A DNA stretch of 64,000 nt from Desulfallas thermosapovorans DSM 6562 (GTDB lineage Bacteria > Bacillota > Desulfotomaculia > Desulfotomaculales > Desulfallaceae). The translations under genes and the position numbers were made by a program. The stretch is taken from assembly GCF_008124625.1 (NCBI RefSeq), contig NZ_VNHM01000013.1:23278-87277 (forward strand), given 5' to 3'. The notes beneath the pieces were generated by a model. It saw only the letters and a program-made list of their open reading frames with translations. It searched no databases and was not told the origin of the DNA. Positions 26,221 to 34,673 of this stretch are shown here, one piece after another (the first letter of the stretch is position 1; each line of letters starts with the position of its first letter).

Positions 26221-27116
26221 GATGAAGCGCCCCTTTTATGCATTGAAGTTTTGGCAAAGATTAAATCAGTTATTAAATTGATTACAAAGGTAATGGTGAA
26301 TAATATTATGCCCAGCCCGAACAAAGCCTGGTAGTGCAGGCCCCCCCGGACCGTTTCGCCCATTTCCGCGGCTATGTCCGCAGTTATGGTGCGCACCGGG
26401 TCAAATATGGAATGGGGGATAATCATGGCGTTACCGGCCACCATCAATACCGCCATGGTTTCACCGATGGCCCGGCCCAGGCCCAGCATGGAGGCGGCCA
26501 GTAATCCCGAGCGGGCGCCGGGCAGCACGATTTTGACCGTGGTTTCCCACCGGGTGGCCCCCAGGGCCAGGGAAGCCTCCCGGTATTCACGGGGCACCGC
26601 ATCCAGTGCATCCTCTGATATGCTTACCACCGTGGGCAGTGCCATGATGGCCAGCACCAGTGATGCGGTAAAGGCCGAAAGGGCGCTGGGCAGGTTAAAA
26701 AGGTCCTTGATCAAGGGGGCCAGCACCGTTAATCCCAAAAAACCGTAAACCACCGAGGGGATGCCGGCAAGCAGCTCGATGATGGCCTTGGAAATCTCCC
26801 GGACGTTGCGGGGTGCCACTTCGGCCAGGTATACCGCTATGCCGATACCGGCCGGTATGGCTATCATGCCGGCCCCCAGTGTCACCACGATGGAGCCGGC
26901 AATCATGGGCAGCGCCCCGAAGGAAGGCGGGTCCGAAGCGGGCAGCCATGTGGTGCCAAAGACAAAATCCAGCACCCCGGTGTGGGTAAAAACACCGATA
27001 CCCTCCCGGAACAGCAAGAAAAAGATGAGCAGGAGTATCAATATGGATGTTCCTGCGGTTAAGCCCAGTAGATATTTAATGCCCTTTTCGTAGTACTGGA
27101 GTAAACTTGTCCTCAT
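26217..27116 (-). CDS. pstC: Phosphate ABC transporter permease PstC
   Basis: A 299-residue membrane protein with six predicted helices and the EAA loop (ASLALGATRWETT near residue 182), paralogous to PstA. It is the first gene of the pst operon here. A Pho box precedes it by about 110 bp. Confidence 0.95.
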   Translation of the reverse strand: MRTSLLQYYEKGIKYLLGLTAGTSILILLLIFFLLFREGIGVFTHTGVLDFVFGTTWLPASDPPSFGALPMIAGSIVVTLGAGMIAIPAGIGIAVYLAEVAPRNVREISKAIIELLAGIPSVVYGFLGLTVLAPLIKDLFNLPSALSAFTASLVLAIMALPTVVSISEDALDAVPREYREASLALGATRWETTVKIVLPGARSGLLAASMLGLGRAIGETMAVLMVAGNAMIIPHSIFDPVRTITADIAAEMGETVRGGLHYQALFGLGIILFTITFVINLITDLIFAKTSMHKRGASS

Positions 27117-27222
27117 CGGGGAACCTCCAAACCAGATGTGTATTCCTCCCGGCCCTGGCCGCCTGTGCCTGTTGCCGGTTCTTTATTACTTTAGCAAACC
27201 ATTATTAAGGGCACATGGACGG

Positions 27223-27262
27223 TTTGTAAGTTTTGTAAACCTGTCATTTAATTTTCATTAAA
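27223..27262 (-). promoter_or_regulatory. Pho box upstream of pstC
   Basis: On the minus strand, TTTAAT, TTAAAT, TTTACA and TTACAA recur with starts 10-12 bp apart, as in PhoP-binding direct repeats. The rest of 27263-27520 shows nothing I can assign, other than a weak AACCCC/GGGGTT inverted repeat at about 27473-27513. Confidence 0.65.
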
Positions 27263-27520
27263 CCTGCTTTAGCCGGTATAACCAGTGGCGGTTTTCTTTA
27301 TTGGGGTGCGATTATATATTGGTCTAGATATGCAATGCATTTAACTGTGATATTGGAGATATCATGGAAGTCGTTTATGAGACGGACAGACAGTTCAAAG
27401 AGGGTAATTAAATTGAAAGAGAGTGGGGGGCTTGGGTACGTTAATAAATGGAATGTGCACTCATAACACCAAAACCCCTGTACCAAGTTTTACATGGCTT
27501 CGGGGGTTCTGGTAGTAAAG

Positions 27521-27790
27521 CTAGACTGCTCTCAAATCTGTTACTTTTAAGTCTATTTGGTAACCGAGGCGATTCAAGTAGCTTCGACAATCTTCCCAGG
27601 TGATGCCGAATGCTTTTACGTCGGCAAGGCCCAAACGACTGGTAATATCTTTTAGGTTTTCGTAATCTTTTTCGTCAAAATCAGCCTCCATCATGGAATT
27701 TTCGGCCCAATCTATAAGTTCGGCCTGAGTGATACGATGATTAAGATAATCAATGATTTTTTGGGCTATATGCTTGCGTGTAATAATCAT
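27521..27790 (-). CDS. Conserved hypothetical protein (89 aa)
   Basis: An 89-residue, acidic, probably all-helical soluble protein starting at ATG 27790 behind AAAGGAG. It begins MIITRKHIAQKIIDYLNHR and has a WAENSMMEADF segment and a C-terminal ITWEDCRSYLNRLGY segment. I know similar short proteins from other Firmicutes but no function. It overlaps the end of the 34-residue gene by 4 bp (ATGA), so the two form one unit, facing away from coaX. An antitoxin-like or adaptor role is only a guess. Confidence 0.75.
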   Translation of the reverse strand: MIITRKHIAQKIIDYLNHRITQAELIDWAENSMMEADFDEKDYENLKDITSRLGLADVKAFGITWEDCRSYLNRLGYQIDLKVTDLRAV

Positions 27791-27891
27791 TTCGTTTCTC
27801 CTTTTACTTCGTAAAAATATCGGCGGCCACCATTGGGAGGATTGATCCGGGAACCAAACTTCTTCTCATTTTCTTTACGTTTTTGGGACAT
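27787..27891 (-). CDS. Small basic hypothetical protein (34 aa)
   Basis: A 34-residue basic peptide starting at ATG 27891, with AGAGG 8 bp upstream. It contains a run of Lys/Arg, then INPPNGGRRYFYEVKGE. Its stop overlaps the ATG of the 89-residue gene, which is good evidence that both are translated. No family is recognised with certainty. Confidence 0.6.
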   Translation of the reverse strand: MSQKRKENEKKFGSRINPPNGGRRYFYEVKGETK

Positions 27892-28089
27892 GCTAAAAAC
27901 CTCTTGTTTTTAGTGATTATATCTAGTGCGGTGATCTCTGTCAATAATAACCATTTATGCAAATATCTATGGCTGTACCACCAATTAATTCAACTGTCTT
28001 TTTGGTTGCCAAGTCAGCGGTATAAATGGATGCTGCTGTTTCTTTTTAAGTGGGGGTGGGGCGCTCCAAAAGAGCGGGAGTTGCCTTTA

Positions 28090-28117
28090 ACCGGCTCGGT
28101 TTAATGCCGGGTTTTTT
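28090..28117 (+). terminator. Terminator hairpin upstream of coaX
   Basis: CCGGC and GCCGG enclose a 10-base loop and are followed by GTTTTTT. A second hairpin (GCGCTC-CAAAA-GAGCGG, about 28061-28077) lies just before it. It ends 109 bp before coaX, with no plus-strand gene ahead of it, so it could belong to a coaX leader. Nothing else is assigned in 27892-28225. Confidence 0.6.
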
Positions 28118-28225
28118 ATATTGCAGTTCCTGTACCAATTCTTCTTTATTGCGCAAGGGCACTGGTTTTTGATAAAATTGGCATAGTTCTTGGTAGCGAT
28201 ATAATGGAAAAGAGGGGAACTGCCG

Positions 28226-28996
28226 GTGATACTGGTATTTGATGTGGGTAACACTAATATTGTGCTGGGTGTTTTTAAAGGACGGGAACTGGTGGAAAAC
28301 TGGCGGCTGTCATCTGCCCGGCACCGTACTGCTGATGAGTACGGGATGTTGTTGAAAGATCTGTTTGAAACGTCCGAGGTTTCCATGGGTGATATCAGGG
28401 CTGGCGTTTTATCTTCGGTGGTGCCGACTATAAATCCGGTGCTGGAGCAAACCTGCCAGAGATACTTCGGAATTGTCCCCCATACGGTGGGGCCCGGTAC
28501 TAAAACCGGAATGCCCATCAAATATGAGAACCCCCGGGAGGTGGGGGCGGACCGCATTGTCAATGCCGTGGCAGGTTATGACAAGTACGGTGGCCCATTG
28601 ATCATCGTGGATTTTGGTACTGCCACCACCTTTTGTGTCATATCGGCCAAAGGAGAGTACCTGGGCGGAGCCATTGCCCCCGGTATTGGCATATCCACCG
28701 AAGCCTTGTTTGCCCGGGCCGCCAAACTGCCCCGGGTGGAACTGGTCAAACCTCCTTCAGTAATAGGCAAGAACACGGTGAACAGCATGCAGTCCGGCAT
28801 ATTATACGGTTTCGTGGGACAAGTTAACGAGATTGTGCGCCGGATTAAAGATGAAACCGGCGGCAACCCCCTGGTGATAGCCACCGGTGGCCTGGCCGAG
28901 TTGATTGCCAGCGAAACGCCCGCCATTGACCGGGTGGACAGGGATTTAACCTTATACGGGCTGCGCATTATATACGAGCGCAACTGTTTGCGCTAA
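28226..28996 (+). CDS. coaX: Type III pantothenate kinase
   Basis: A 256-residue CoaX of the ASKHA fold that phosphorylates pantothenate, the first step to coenzyme A. Visible motifs are the phosphate-binding [10 protein letters not shown] at residue 6, the GADRIVNAV segment near 107, and DFGTATTF near 128. It starts at GTG 28226 behind GGGGAA. It is functionally linked to panC-panD at 13 kb. Confidence 0.95.
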   Translation: MILVFDVGNTNIVLGVFKGRELVENWRLSSARHRTADEYGMLLKDLFETSEVSMGDIRAGVLSSVVPTINPVLEQTCQRYFGIVPHTVGPGTKTGMPIKYENPREVGADRIVNAVAGYDKYGGPLIIVDFGTATTFCVISAKGEYLGGAIAPGIGISTEALFARAAKLPRVELVKPPSVIGKNTVNSMQSGILYGFVGQVNEIVRRIKDETGGNPLVIATGGLAELIASETPAIDRVDRDLTLYGLRIIYERNCLR

Positions 28997-29028
28997 GCCG
29001 CATTTTACTTTTGCCTTGGTGCCGCAGC

Positions 29029-29111
29029 TTTGGCGCCGGGTGTTGAAAGCCTGAAAGAAATTCTTTCACGACGTTTGGTACCCCGGAAAGGCACGCATAT
29101 AATGTTGAAAG
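29029..29111 (-). repeat. Dispersed intergenic repeat, copy 4 (-)
   Basis: The minus strand reads CTTTCAACATTATATGCG, then TTTCCGGGGTACCAAACGTC, the GAAAGAATTTCTTTC palindrome, and CCGGCGCCAAAG. Just beside it, GTTGAAAGTCTTCGACTTTCAAC (29104-29126) is a further perfect hairpin. Confidence 0.85.
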
Positions 29112-29233
29112 TCTTCGACTTTCAACATTGCAACGCCCGGCAGACACCACCTGAGGCCGGTACCAGGTGGGTATGCAAAATCACGCTGGATGGTTTACGA
29201 GTGCTTAGCTGGTGAGTATTAAATGTTATTATC

Positions 29234-30280
29234 ATGAGGATGAAGAACTTGGGTGAAAAGTTGACTTTATCAAACACTCAGCAACCAGTCCATTTTAAAA
29301 TAGGCCATGTTCCCATCGCCAATCCCGTGGTGGCGGCGCCCATGGCGGGGGTGACCGACCGGCCTTTTAGAATACTGGCTGCCGAACATGGCTGCGGCCT
29401 GGTTTATACTGAGATGATCAGTGACCAGGCCCTTATTTACGGTAACCCCAAAACCAATATTTTGCTGGATTGCAGCGGTGAAAAGGGGCCCATATCCGTG
29501 CAGATATTCGGCAGCCAGGTGGAATACATGGTCCGGGCGGCGGAGATTGTGGCGGGCCGGGGGGCGGATATTATTGATATTAACATGGGCTGTCCCACCC
29601 CCAAAATAGTGAAAAACGGTGAAGGTGCGGCGCTGATGCGCAATCCCGAACTGGCGGCCCGTATTGTGGCGGCGGTGGTGGACCGGGTGGACTGCCCGGT
29701 GACAGTGAAAATGCGCAAGGGCTGGGATGCCTCATCGGTAAACGCGGTGGAATTTGCCCGGCTGGTGGTGCGGGCCGGGGCATCCGCGGTGGCGGTGCAC
29801 GGCCGCACCCGGGAGCAGTTTTACAGCGGTGAGGCCGACTGGGATATTATCCGGCAGGTGCGGGAGGCTGTGGATGTGCCGGTAATCGGCAACGGGGACG
29901 TGCGCACCCCCCGGGATGCGGAGCGCATGCTGCGGCAAACGGGCTGCCAGGCCGTGATGATCGGCCGGGCGGCTGCAGGCAATCCCTGGATCTTCAGCCG
30001 TACCTTGCATTATTTGGCCACCGGCCAGCTACTGCCCGAGCCCACCCCCCAAATGCGGCGGGAAACTGCCATCCGGCATTATAAGCTGCTGGTGGAGACC
30101 AAGGGGGAGGACATGGCCAACCGGCAGATGCGCAAGCACCTGGCCTGGTATACCAGGGGACTGCGCGGAGCGGCCGCCCTGCGGGCGCGGATTAACCAGG
30201 GCTGCAGTTATAAGTTTTACACCGAGGAGTTTTGGGAACTATTACAACTGGAGCAATGTATGAAGTCCCACCCAAAATAG
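29234..30280 (+). CDS. dusB: tRNA-dihydrouridine synthase
   Basis: A 348-residue FMN enzyme that reduces uridines in the tRNA D-loop. The family's MAGVTDRPFR is near residue 37, the catalytic cysteine lies in NMGCPTPK near 118, and MIGRAAAGNPW near 241. ATG 29234 lacks a clear ribosome-binding site; TTG 29249, with TGAGG 9 bp upstream, is a plausible true start. coaX-dusB-greA-lysS neighbourhoods are common in this group. Here an insert separates dusB from greA. Confidence 0.93.
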   Translation: MRMKNLGEKLTLSNTQQPVHFKIGHVPIANPVVAAPMAGVTDRPFRILAAEHGCGLVYTEMISDQALIYGNPKTNILLDCSGEKGPISVQIFGSQVEYMVRAAEIVAGRGADIIDINMGCPTPKIVKNGEGAALMRNPELAARIVAAVVDRVDCPVTVKMRKGWDASSVNAVEFARLVVRAGASAVAVHGRTREQFYSGEADWDIIRQVREAVDVPVIGNGDVRTPRDAERMLRQTGCQAVMIGRAAAGNPWIFSRTLHYLATGQLLPEPTPQMRRETAIRHYKLLVETKGEDMANRQMRKHLAWYTRGLRGAAALRARINQGCSYKFYTEEFWELLQLEQCMKSHPK

Positions 30281-30291
30281 CGGTGGGACTT
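30263..30291 (+). other. Hairpin over the dusB stop codon
   Basis: A perfect 10-bp stem AAGTCCCACC/GGTGGGACTT with a 9-base loop that contains the dusB stop. There is no T-tract, so it may protect the 3' end rather than terminate. Confidence 0.5.
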
Positions 30292-30347
30292 GAAAGGGTA
30301 AAAGCACCAAATATTTGATACTATCTAACACAGGATTTTTTTGTCTT

Positions 30348-30809
30348 TTAATTTTTCTCATCTACTATAATATCATCTGCTGTAATCACAGTAGCATCCC
30401 CGTCGTTCTTGATTATAAATTCGCCAATAACAGTCTTGCCGTCAACGTCATACAGATTGATTTTGCGGTTTTTACCAGCCCTGCTACGATGCTGTTCCAA
30501 AGCTTCTTCTGGCGTTTTAGGCATCGGCAAGTTCAGGTCCACAGATCGAACGTACCCAAAAGTACCGTCCTCGCCAATTGCCTCAATTAGATCCGGCTCC
30601 GTGTCTGGAGAAGTGGCATATAGTGAAGAGCCATACGTTTGACCATTCTCGTTCGTCTGATAGTAAGGAGTGGGAGCGAGGTCTTGTTTGGTAAATGTGT
30701 TAGCTATTGCAGGTCCAAAACCAACCGATCCCGTTACTATGCCAACAACAAGGGCAGCACCGGTGATTACTGTTCGTATCCCAAGTGGCTTAAGAAACAT
30801 TTTATTCAC
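30348..30809 (-). CDS. Exported hypothetical protein
   Basis: A 153-residue protein with an N-terminal hydrophobic segment (residues 13-36) ending in an AIANTF signal-peptidase-like site. The mature region is hydrophilic and acidic and includes YVRSVDLNLPMPKTPEEALEQ-type sequence and a C-terminal beta-rich half. AGGGGTG lies just before ATG 30809. No family is recognised. It is the first of two minus-strand genes in the AT-richer insert after dusB. Confidence 0.65.
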   Translation of the reverse strand: MNKMFLKPLGIRTVITGAALVVGIVTGSVGFGPAIANTFTKQDLAPTPYYQTNENGQTYGSSLYATSPDTEPDLIEAIGEDGTFGYVRSVDLNLPMPKTPEEALEQHRSRAGKNRKINLYDVDGKTVIGEFIIKNDGDATVITADDIIVDEKN

Positions 30810-30879
30810 CCCTAATGATTAATAGCTAATGCTTGGATTCTTACCTGGCGTTTTTAATGTAAAGCCGCTGCCATTACTT

Positions 30880-31179
30880 TCACTGGTAAAGCTTTTTTTT
30901 AAACATCCTTAAGACAAATTTATATAGATAAATTAGGGAGCTTGTTAAAATTAAAATAACAAAAATTAATTGTGTGCCGCTTGTAATTACGCCAGTTTTA
31001 AATATAACTATATTTGGCGCTTCGCTTGGTGCTAGATTTGAATACAACATTAAAAGTGGTGCGAATACATAGCTAATTGAAATTAATATTGATTCAGGAG
31101 ATAGAATTAAAGAACCAATAATTATGAGTAGCCATATTGTGCATATATGGTTTAATATTCTCCTTATCAATTTTGGCAT
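30880..31179 (-). CDS. Small membrane protein
   Basis: A 99-residue protein with three hydrophobic stretches (about 12-27, 32-48, 67-86) and a basic C-terminus (RMFKKKLYQ). AAAGGGGA precedes ATG 31179. Base composition is clearly AT-richer than in neighbouring housekeeping genes, consistent with recent acquisition. Function unknown. Confidence 0.6.
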   Translation of the reverse strand: MPKLIRRILNHICTIWLLIIIGSLILSPESILISISYVFAPLLMLYSNLAPSEAPNIVIFKTGVITSGTQLIFVILILTSSLIYLYKFVLRMFKKKLYQ

Positions 31180-31365
31180 TCCCCTTTGTTCTTCTTTGTT
31201 AAATAATTGGTTGCAAAAACGATAAAGCTACACCCGCATTAAATACACTTATGTTAAAGACGCATGAACCCTGGTTTTTGTTCCCATTTTTCAAAAATAT
31301 TTAAAAGTACACTTGGTAGATGATTAACCTTCTAACTATGCAAATACATGGCGGTTAAAATCACC

Positions 31366-31409
31366 TTTATTGTTAACCATAATTATTTTTTAGGTTTACA
31401 TCTTCTATT
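31366..31409 (+). repeat. 44-bp direct repeat, left copy
   Basis: Matches 36311-36354 at 39 of 44 positions. It ends at the -35 element of the GntR-ABC operon promoter. Confidence 0.8.
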
Positions 31410-31437
31410 GACATCAAAGCAAAAACCGTAGTATAGT
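31408..31437 (+). promoter_or_regulatory. Promoter of the GntR-ABC operon
   Basis: A perfect TTGACA and TATAGT with an 18-bp spacer. The -10 lies inside the left arm of the palindromic operator. Confidence 0.75.
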
Positions 31438-31465
31438 ACATTACATAGGTAATGTACTATACTAC
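31428..31465 (+). promoter_or_regulatory. 38-bp palindromic operator before the GntR gene
   Basis: Two perfect 17-bp arms (GTAGTATAGTACATTAC and its complement) flank a 4-bp centre. It overlaps the -10 and start site. Autoregulation by the adjacent GntR protein is the natural inference. Confidence 0.85.
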
Positions 31466-31489
31466 TAGCAGGGACCGGGAGGTAATCGT

Positions 31490-31882
31490 TTGCTGCTGGA
31501 TACAGACAGTCTGAAGCCGATTTATGTCCAGATTGCAGAATGGCTGGAAATGGAGATTTTAAACGGCAACATTGCGAGCGATGAAAAAATATATTCCCAG
31601 AACCAATTGGCGGACATATTTAACGTCAACCCGGCCACCGCAGCCAAAGGGTTGAACATTTTGGCCAACGAAAAACTCTTGTACAAGAAAAGAGGGCTTG
31701 GCATGTTTGTATCTTCCCACGCCAGAGAGGCCATACGCAGCAAACGAATAAAACGCAATTTAAAGCAACTGGTGTTGGAGCTGGTCGCCGAAGCAAAGCG
31801 CCTGGACGTCAGTAAGGAAGACCTAATTGACATGCTGATAGAGGCTGAACTTCAAGCAACGGAGGAGGGGGGTTCACAATGA
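31490..31882 (+). CDS. GntR family transcriptional regulator (YtrA/YhcF type)
   Basis: A 130-residue protein: a GntR winged helix (residues 8-78, with QNQLADIFNVNPATAAKGLN) and a short helical tail, the layout of the YtrA subfamily that governs ABC transporter operons. The TTG start at 31490 has GGGAGGT 6 bp upstream. Its stop overlaps the ATPase ATG. It likely represses its own operon through the 38-bp palindrome. The inducing signal is unknown; relatives respond to cell-wall antibiotics. Confidence 0.9.
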   Translation: MLLDTDSLKPIYVQIAEWLEMEILNGNIASDEKIYSQNQLADIFNVNPATAAKGLNILANEKLLYKKRGLGMFVSSHAREAIRSKRIKRNLKQLVLELVAEAKRLDVSKEDLIDMLIEAELQATEEGGSQ

Positions 31883-32781
31883 ACGTTGTTGATTGCAGCG
31901 GGCTGACAAAAACATTCGGGCGAATCACGGCGGTCAATAACCTGTCTTTCACACTGGCACCCAATAAAATCACCGGACTAATCGGACGAAACGGCGCCGG
32001 AAAGTCCACACTTTTGAAGATGATTGCCGGATACCTGCTCCCTAATTCAGGCATTATTCAGGTTTTCTCGGAAAACCCATTCAACAATATCAAGGTTTCC
32101 GCCAACATGATTTTTGTGGATGAAAACATGGTCTTGCCGGCAACAATGAATCTCGGCGAAATTCTGGAATCCGCAGGTCACTTCTATGCCCATTGGGATC
32201 ATAAATTGGCCGTGGGACTGTTTACATACTTCAATCTGCATCCCGGGCAATATCACAGCAAGCTTTCCAAAGGTATGCGCAGCGCCTTTAATGCGATTCT
32301 CGGCCTCGCCGCCCGCTGTCCGCTGACCATTTTTGATGAGCCCACCACCGGCATGGACGCGGCGGTGCGAAAAGATTTTTACCGTGCACTGTTAAAAGAC
32401 TTTATACAGTATCCGCGCACCGTAATTCTATCCAGTCACTTATTGAGTGAAATCATCGACATTTTAGATGATCTTCTACTGATCAAGGACGGCGAAAAAT
32501 GCCTGCATATGCCTATCGATGAGTTGAAAGAATACGCCGTTGGACTGCAGGGCAAAGAGGAAACTATTGCGGAGATGGCTGATAAAGCCGAGGTCTTGTA
32601 CCGGAAAAAGCTGGGGAAGGACAGCGTGTATATGGCCGTCCGCAATCAATTTACAGAAGAGGAACTGCAAAAGGCCCGCCTCGAAGGCGTGGCGATTTCA
32701 CCGGTGGCCGCCGACGATCTTTGTATGTACCTGACAGCGCGAAACAAAGGAGGGATAGATGATGTCTTTGACCGAAACTAG
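31879..32781 (+). CDS. ABC transporter ATP-binding protein
   Basis: A 300-residue ATPase with Walker A GRNGAGKST near residue 36, a degenerate signature (LSKGMRSAFNAI near 132), Walker B LTIFDEP near 151 and the H-loop SSHLL near 184. The LSGGQ motif is replaced by LSKGM, as in several YtrB/bacitracin-type exporters. The last 80 residues form a C-terminal extension. It overlaps the gene on both sides (4 bp and 23 bp). Confidence 0.9.
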   Translation: MNVVDCSGLTKTFGRITAVNNLSFTLAPNKITGLIGRNGAGKSTLLKMIAGYLLPNSGIIQVFSENPFNNIKVSANMIFVDENMVLPATMNLGEILESAGHFYAHWDHKLAVGLFTYFNLHPGQYHSKLSKGMRSAFNAILGLAARCPLTIFDEPTTGMDAAVRKDFYRALLKDFIQYPRTVILSSHLLSEIIDILDDLLLIKDGEKCLHMPIDELKEYAVGLQGKEETIAEMADKAEVLYRKKLGKDSVYMAVRNQFTEEELQKARLEGVAISPVAADDLCMYLTARNKGGIDDVFDRN

Positions 32782-33511
32782 CATACTTGCCGTGGCGAAA
32801 ACGCAGTATCACTACAAAACAAAAGCCCACGCAGGCCTGTTTTTCACCCTGGTTGCAGTGCAGTTGCTGGCGTTTCTCTTATCCCTTAATGGCGTGGGCG
32901 GCTCCTCGGGGGGGAGCAGTCAGGGCATATCTTACACCATAAAATATGTCACCGGCGATGTAATCATCATCTTTACTTTAATCTGGGCTTTCAGTATCGG
33001 AATCAGTATGGCCAACAACGGTTTTAAAACGGATTTTACCTTTGTTTCAAACCGGCTGAGCAGCCACCTTTCCAGCCTGGCCTTACTGCTCACCGCCGCC
33101 GTCATCGCCGGGGTTACCGCTACATTGTGCGGCTTGCTGTTGCGTGTGGTCATGTTCTTTTCCCATGGCGGTGTGGATGCCGGCCCCGCTTTTTGGATTG
33201 CGCCGCCGGCTTTGCTAAGCGGTATCTTCGCCGCCACCCTTTATGCAGCGCTTCTCAGCATCACCGGGTATCTCACCGGCATGCTGACGCAACGGCACCC
33301 TGCTTTTGTCGTGCTGCTACCGGGGCTGTTTTTGGGCACATTGTTTGTGGAGGCTCGAAGTACCGGCCAGGCCCGGACACTAATCAGCGCTATTGAGTTT
33401 TTTTCCAAAGAAGGTTCCCATGCGCTCTTCGCCCTAAAAGTTGTTCTTGTATCGGCCATCGTTTTTGGATGTGTTATTCTGTTTTTCAATAGAATGGAGG
33501 TCCGGAAATGA
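32759..33511 (+). CDS. ABC transporter membrane protein
   Basis: A 250-residue integral membrane protein with about six hydrophobic helices and a glycine/serine-rich loop (GGSSGGSSQG near residue 47). It pairs with the upstream ATPase as the permease of an ABC-2-like exporter. The ATG at 32759 is preceded by AAAGGAGGG within the ATPase gene. The substrate is unknown. Confidence 0.8.
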   Translation: MMSLTETSILAVAKTQYHYKTKAHAGLFFTLVAVQLLAFLLSLNGVGGSSGGSSQGISYTIKYVTGDVIIIFTLIWAFSIGISMANNGFKTDFTFVSNRLSSHLSSLALLLTAAVIAGVTATLCGLLLRVVMFFSHGGVDAGPAFWIAPPALLSGIFAATLYAALLSITGYLTGMLTQRHPAFVVLLPGLFLGTLFVEARSTGQARTLISAIEFFSKEGSHALFALKVVLVSAIVFGCVILFFNRMEVRK

Positions 33512-34221
33512 TATTGGTGGCTTTGTTGATAAACCTGCTGGTTCTATTGTTAATTATCATTTCGCTTGTTGCCTTCAGCAAAGTCCGCATTTCCCTGGGT
33601 AAGACCCGCCTGGTGGTCGGCTTCTATATGGTCATTTTATTTGTATCCGTTCCTGTGTATTATGCGATTGCGGAACCCGGTACGCCGGAGCCGGTCGAAA
33701 TCGTTGAGATCGGGCCGGGACAGTATTCTTATCAAGACTCCCGGATCAATGCGTTTTACGATGCGTTCTATGAAGGCCGGTTGAACGATTACGAAGGCGC
33801 GGAGATCATTGCCCGGTGGAGTTTTGATTATCAGGGAGAACGCCTGAAAATAACAGCACCGGATTATGAACGGTATTCTATTCCGATTAACGTGGAGAGA
33901 AAGGATGTCTGCGACAGCAAGCTGGAGGTATTCAGCTACGTACCAAAATTACCAAACCGTTTAACGCTGGCTAATCCGCCTGATATCCGGCTGCAAGACA
34001 ATCAGTTGGAAATACTTCAGCCGGAAAAAATTCATCACGAAGCGGCCCGGTTTTATCATGACTTCACCATGGCTCAGTTTACCGGCAGGGGTTATTCTAT
34101 GGATAGAATGGGAATGGACTACTCCTCTAGTGATATGGTTATCTATCTGCAAATACCGGAAGACCTCCTGATTGATACGGACGATAGCACGGAACACAAA
34201 ATTCATTTTTTAAATGAGTAG
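33508..34221 (+). CDS. Membrane-anchored hypothetical protein of the ABC operon
   Basis: A 237-residue protein with two N-terminal membrane helices (about 3-24 and 38-55) and a large extracytoplasmic domain rich in Tyr and acidic residues. Its ATG overlaps the permease stop (ATGA), so it is an integral part of the module. It may be an accessory or sensing subunit. No family is recognised. Confidence 0.75.
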   Translation: MILVALLINLLVLLLIIISLVAFSKVRISLGKTRLVVGFYMVILFVSVPVYYAIAEPGTPEPVEIVEIGPGQYSYQDSRINAFYDAFYEGRLNDYEGAEIIARWSFDYQGERLKITAPDYERYSIPINVERKDVCDSKLEVFSYVPKLPNRLTLANPPDIRLQDNQLEILQPEKIHHEAARFYHDFTMAQFTGRGYSMDRMGMDYSSSDMVIYLQIPEDLLIDTDDSTEHKIHFLNE

Positions 34222-34360
34222 TCCAGATTTCGGAACACCAAAGAAAATGATGGGGCAACTTTATATCTGGCATTGGGCGTAAGGATAAGATTTTAAATGT
34301 GCCACTGTAAAAAGCTTATCTGCGCTGAAATTTTTTTAGCCTATTTAGGGAGGTGGGCAA

Positions 34361-34588
34361 ATGGGCTTTTATTGGGCAGGATTCATCTTCTGGCTACTAA
34401 TTGGTGTTGCTCTATTTTTATTTGTTTACGGACTATGGAAAAAATCCTGGAAGGCGCTATTTATAAGTGGTATGGCTTTTTTACTACCAATGCTTTATTT
34501 TAGCGGTTTTGAGAGCTGGTTTAGGTTACTAGCACTTGTTCCTTTGATTCCTTTTGTTCTTGCATATTATACAAAAGAAAAAGCCTGA
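34361..34588 (+). CDS. Small three-helix membrane protein (75 aa)
   Basis: A 75-residue, almost wholly hydrophobic protein (helices about 4-26, 30-47, 52-70) with a basic end (YYTKEKA). GGGAGGTG precedes ATG 34361 at ideal spacing. It is AT-rich. Function unknown; it lies 140 bp after the ABC operon and may be on the same transcript. Confidence 0.65.
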   Translation: MGFYWAGFIFWLLIGVALFLFVYGLWKKSWKALFISGMAFLLPMLYFSGFESWFRLLALVPLIPFVLAYYTKEKA

Positions 34589-34673
34589 ATCATAATATTT
34601 AAAGGTATTCGGAACAGGGAAATTTAAAGCTAATTGTGCAAGGAAAAGGCCAAATGAGCTTAAAGGGGGGAAT

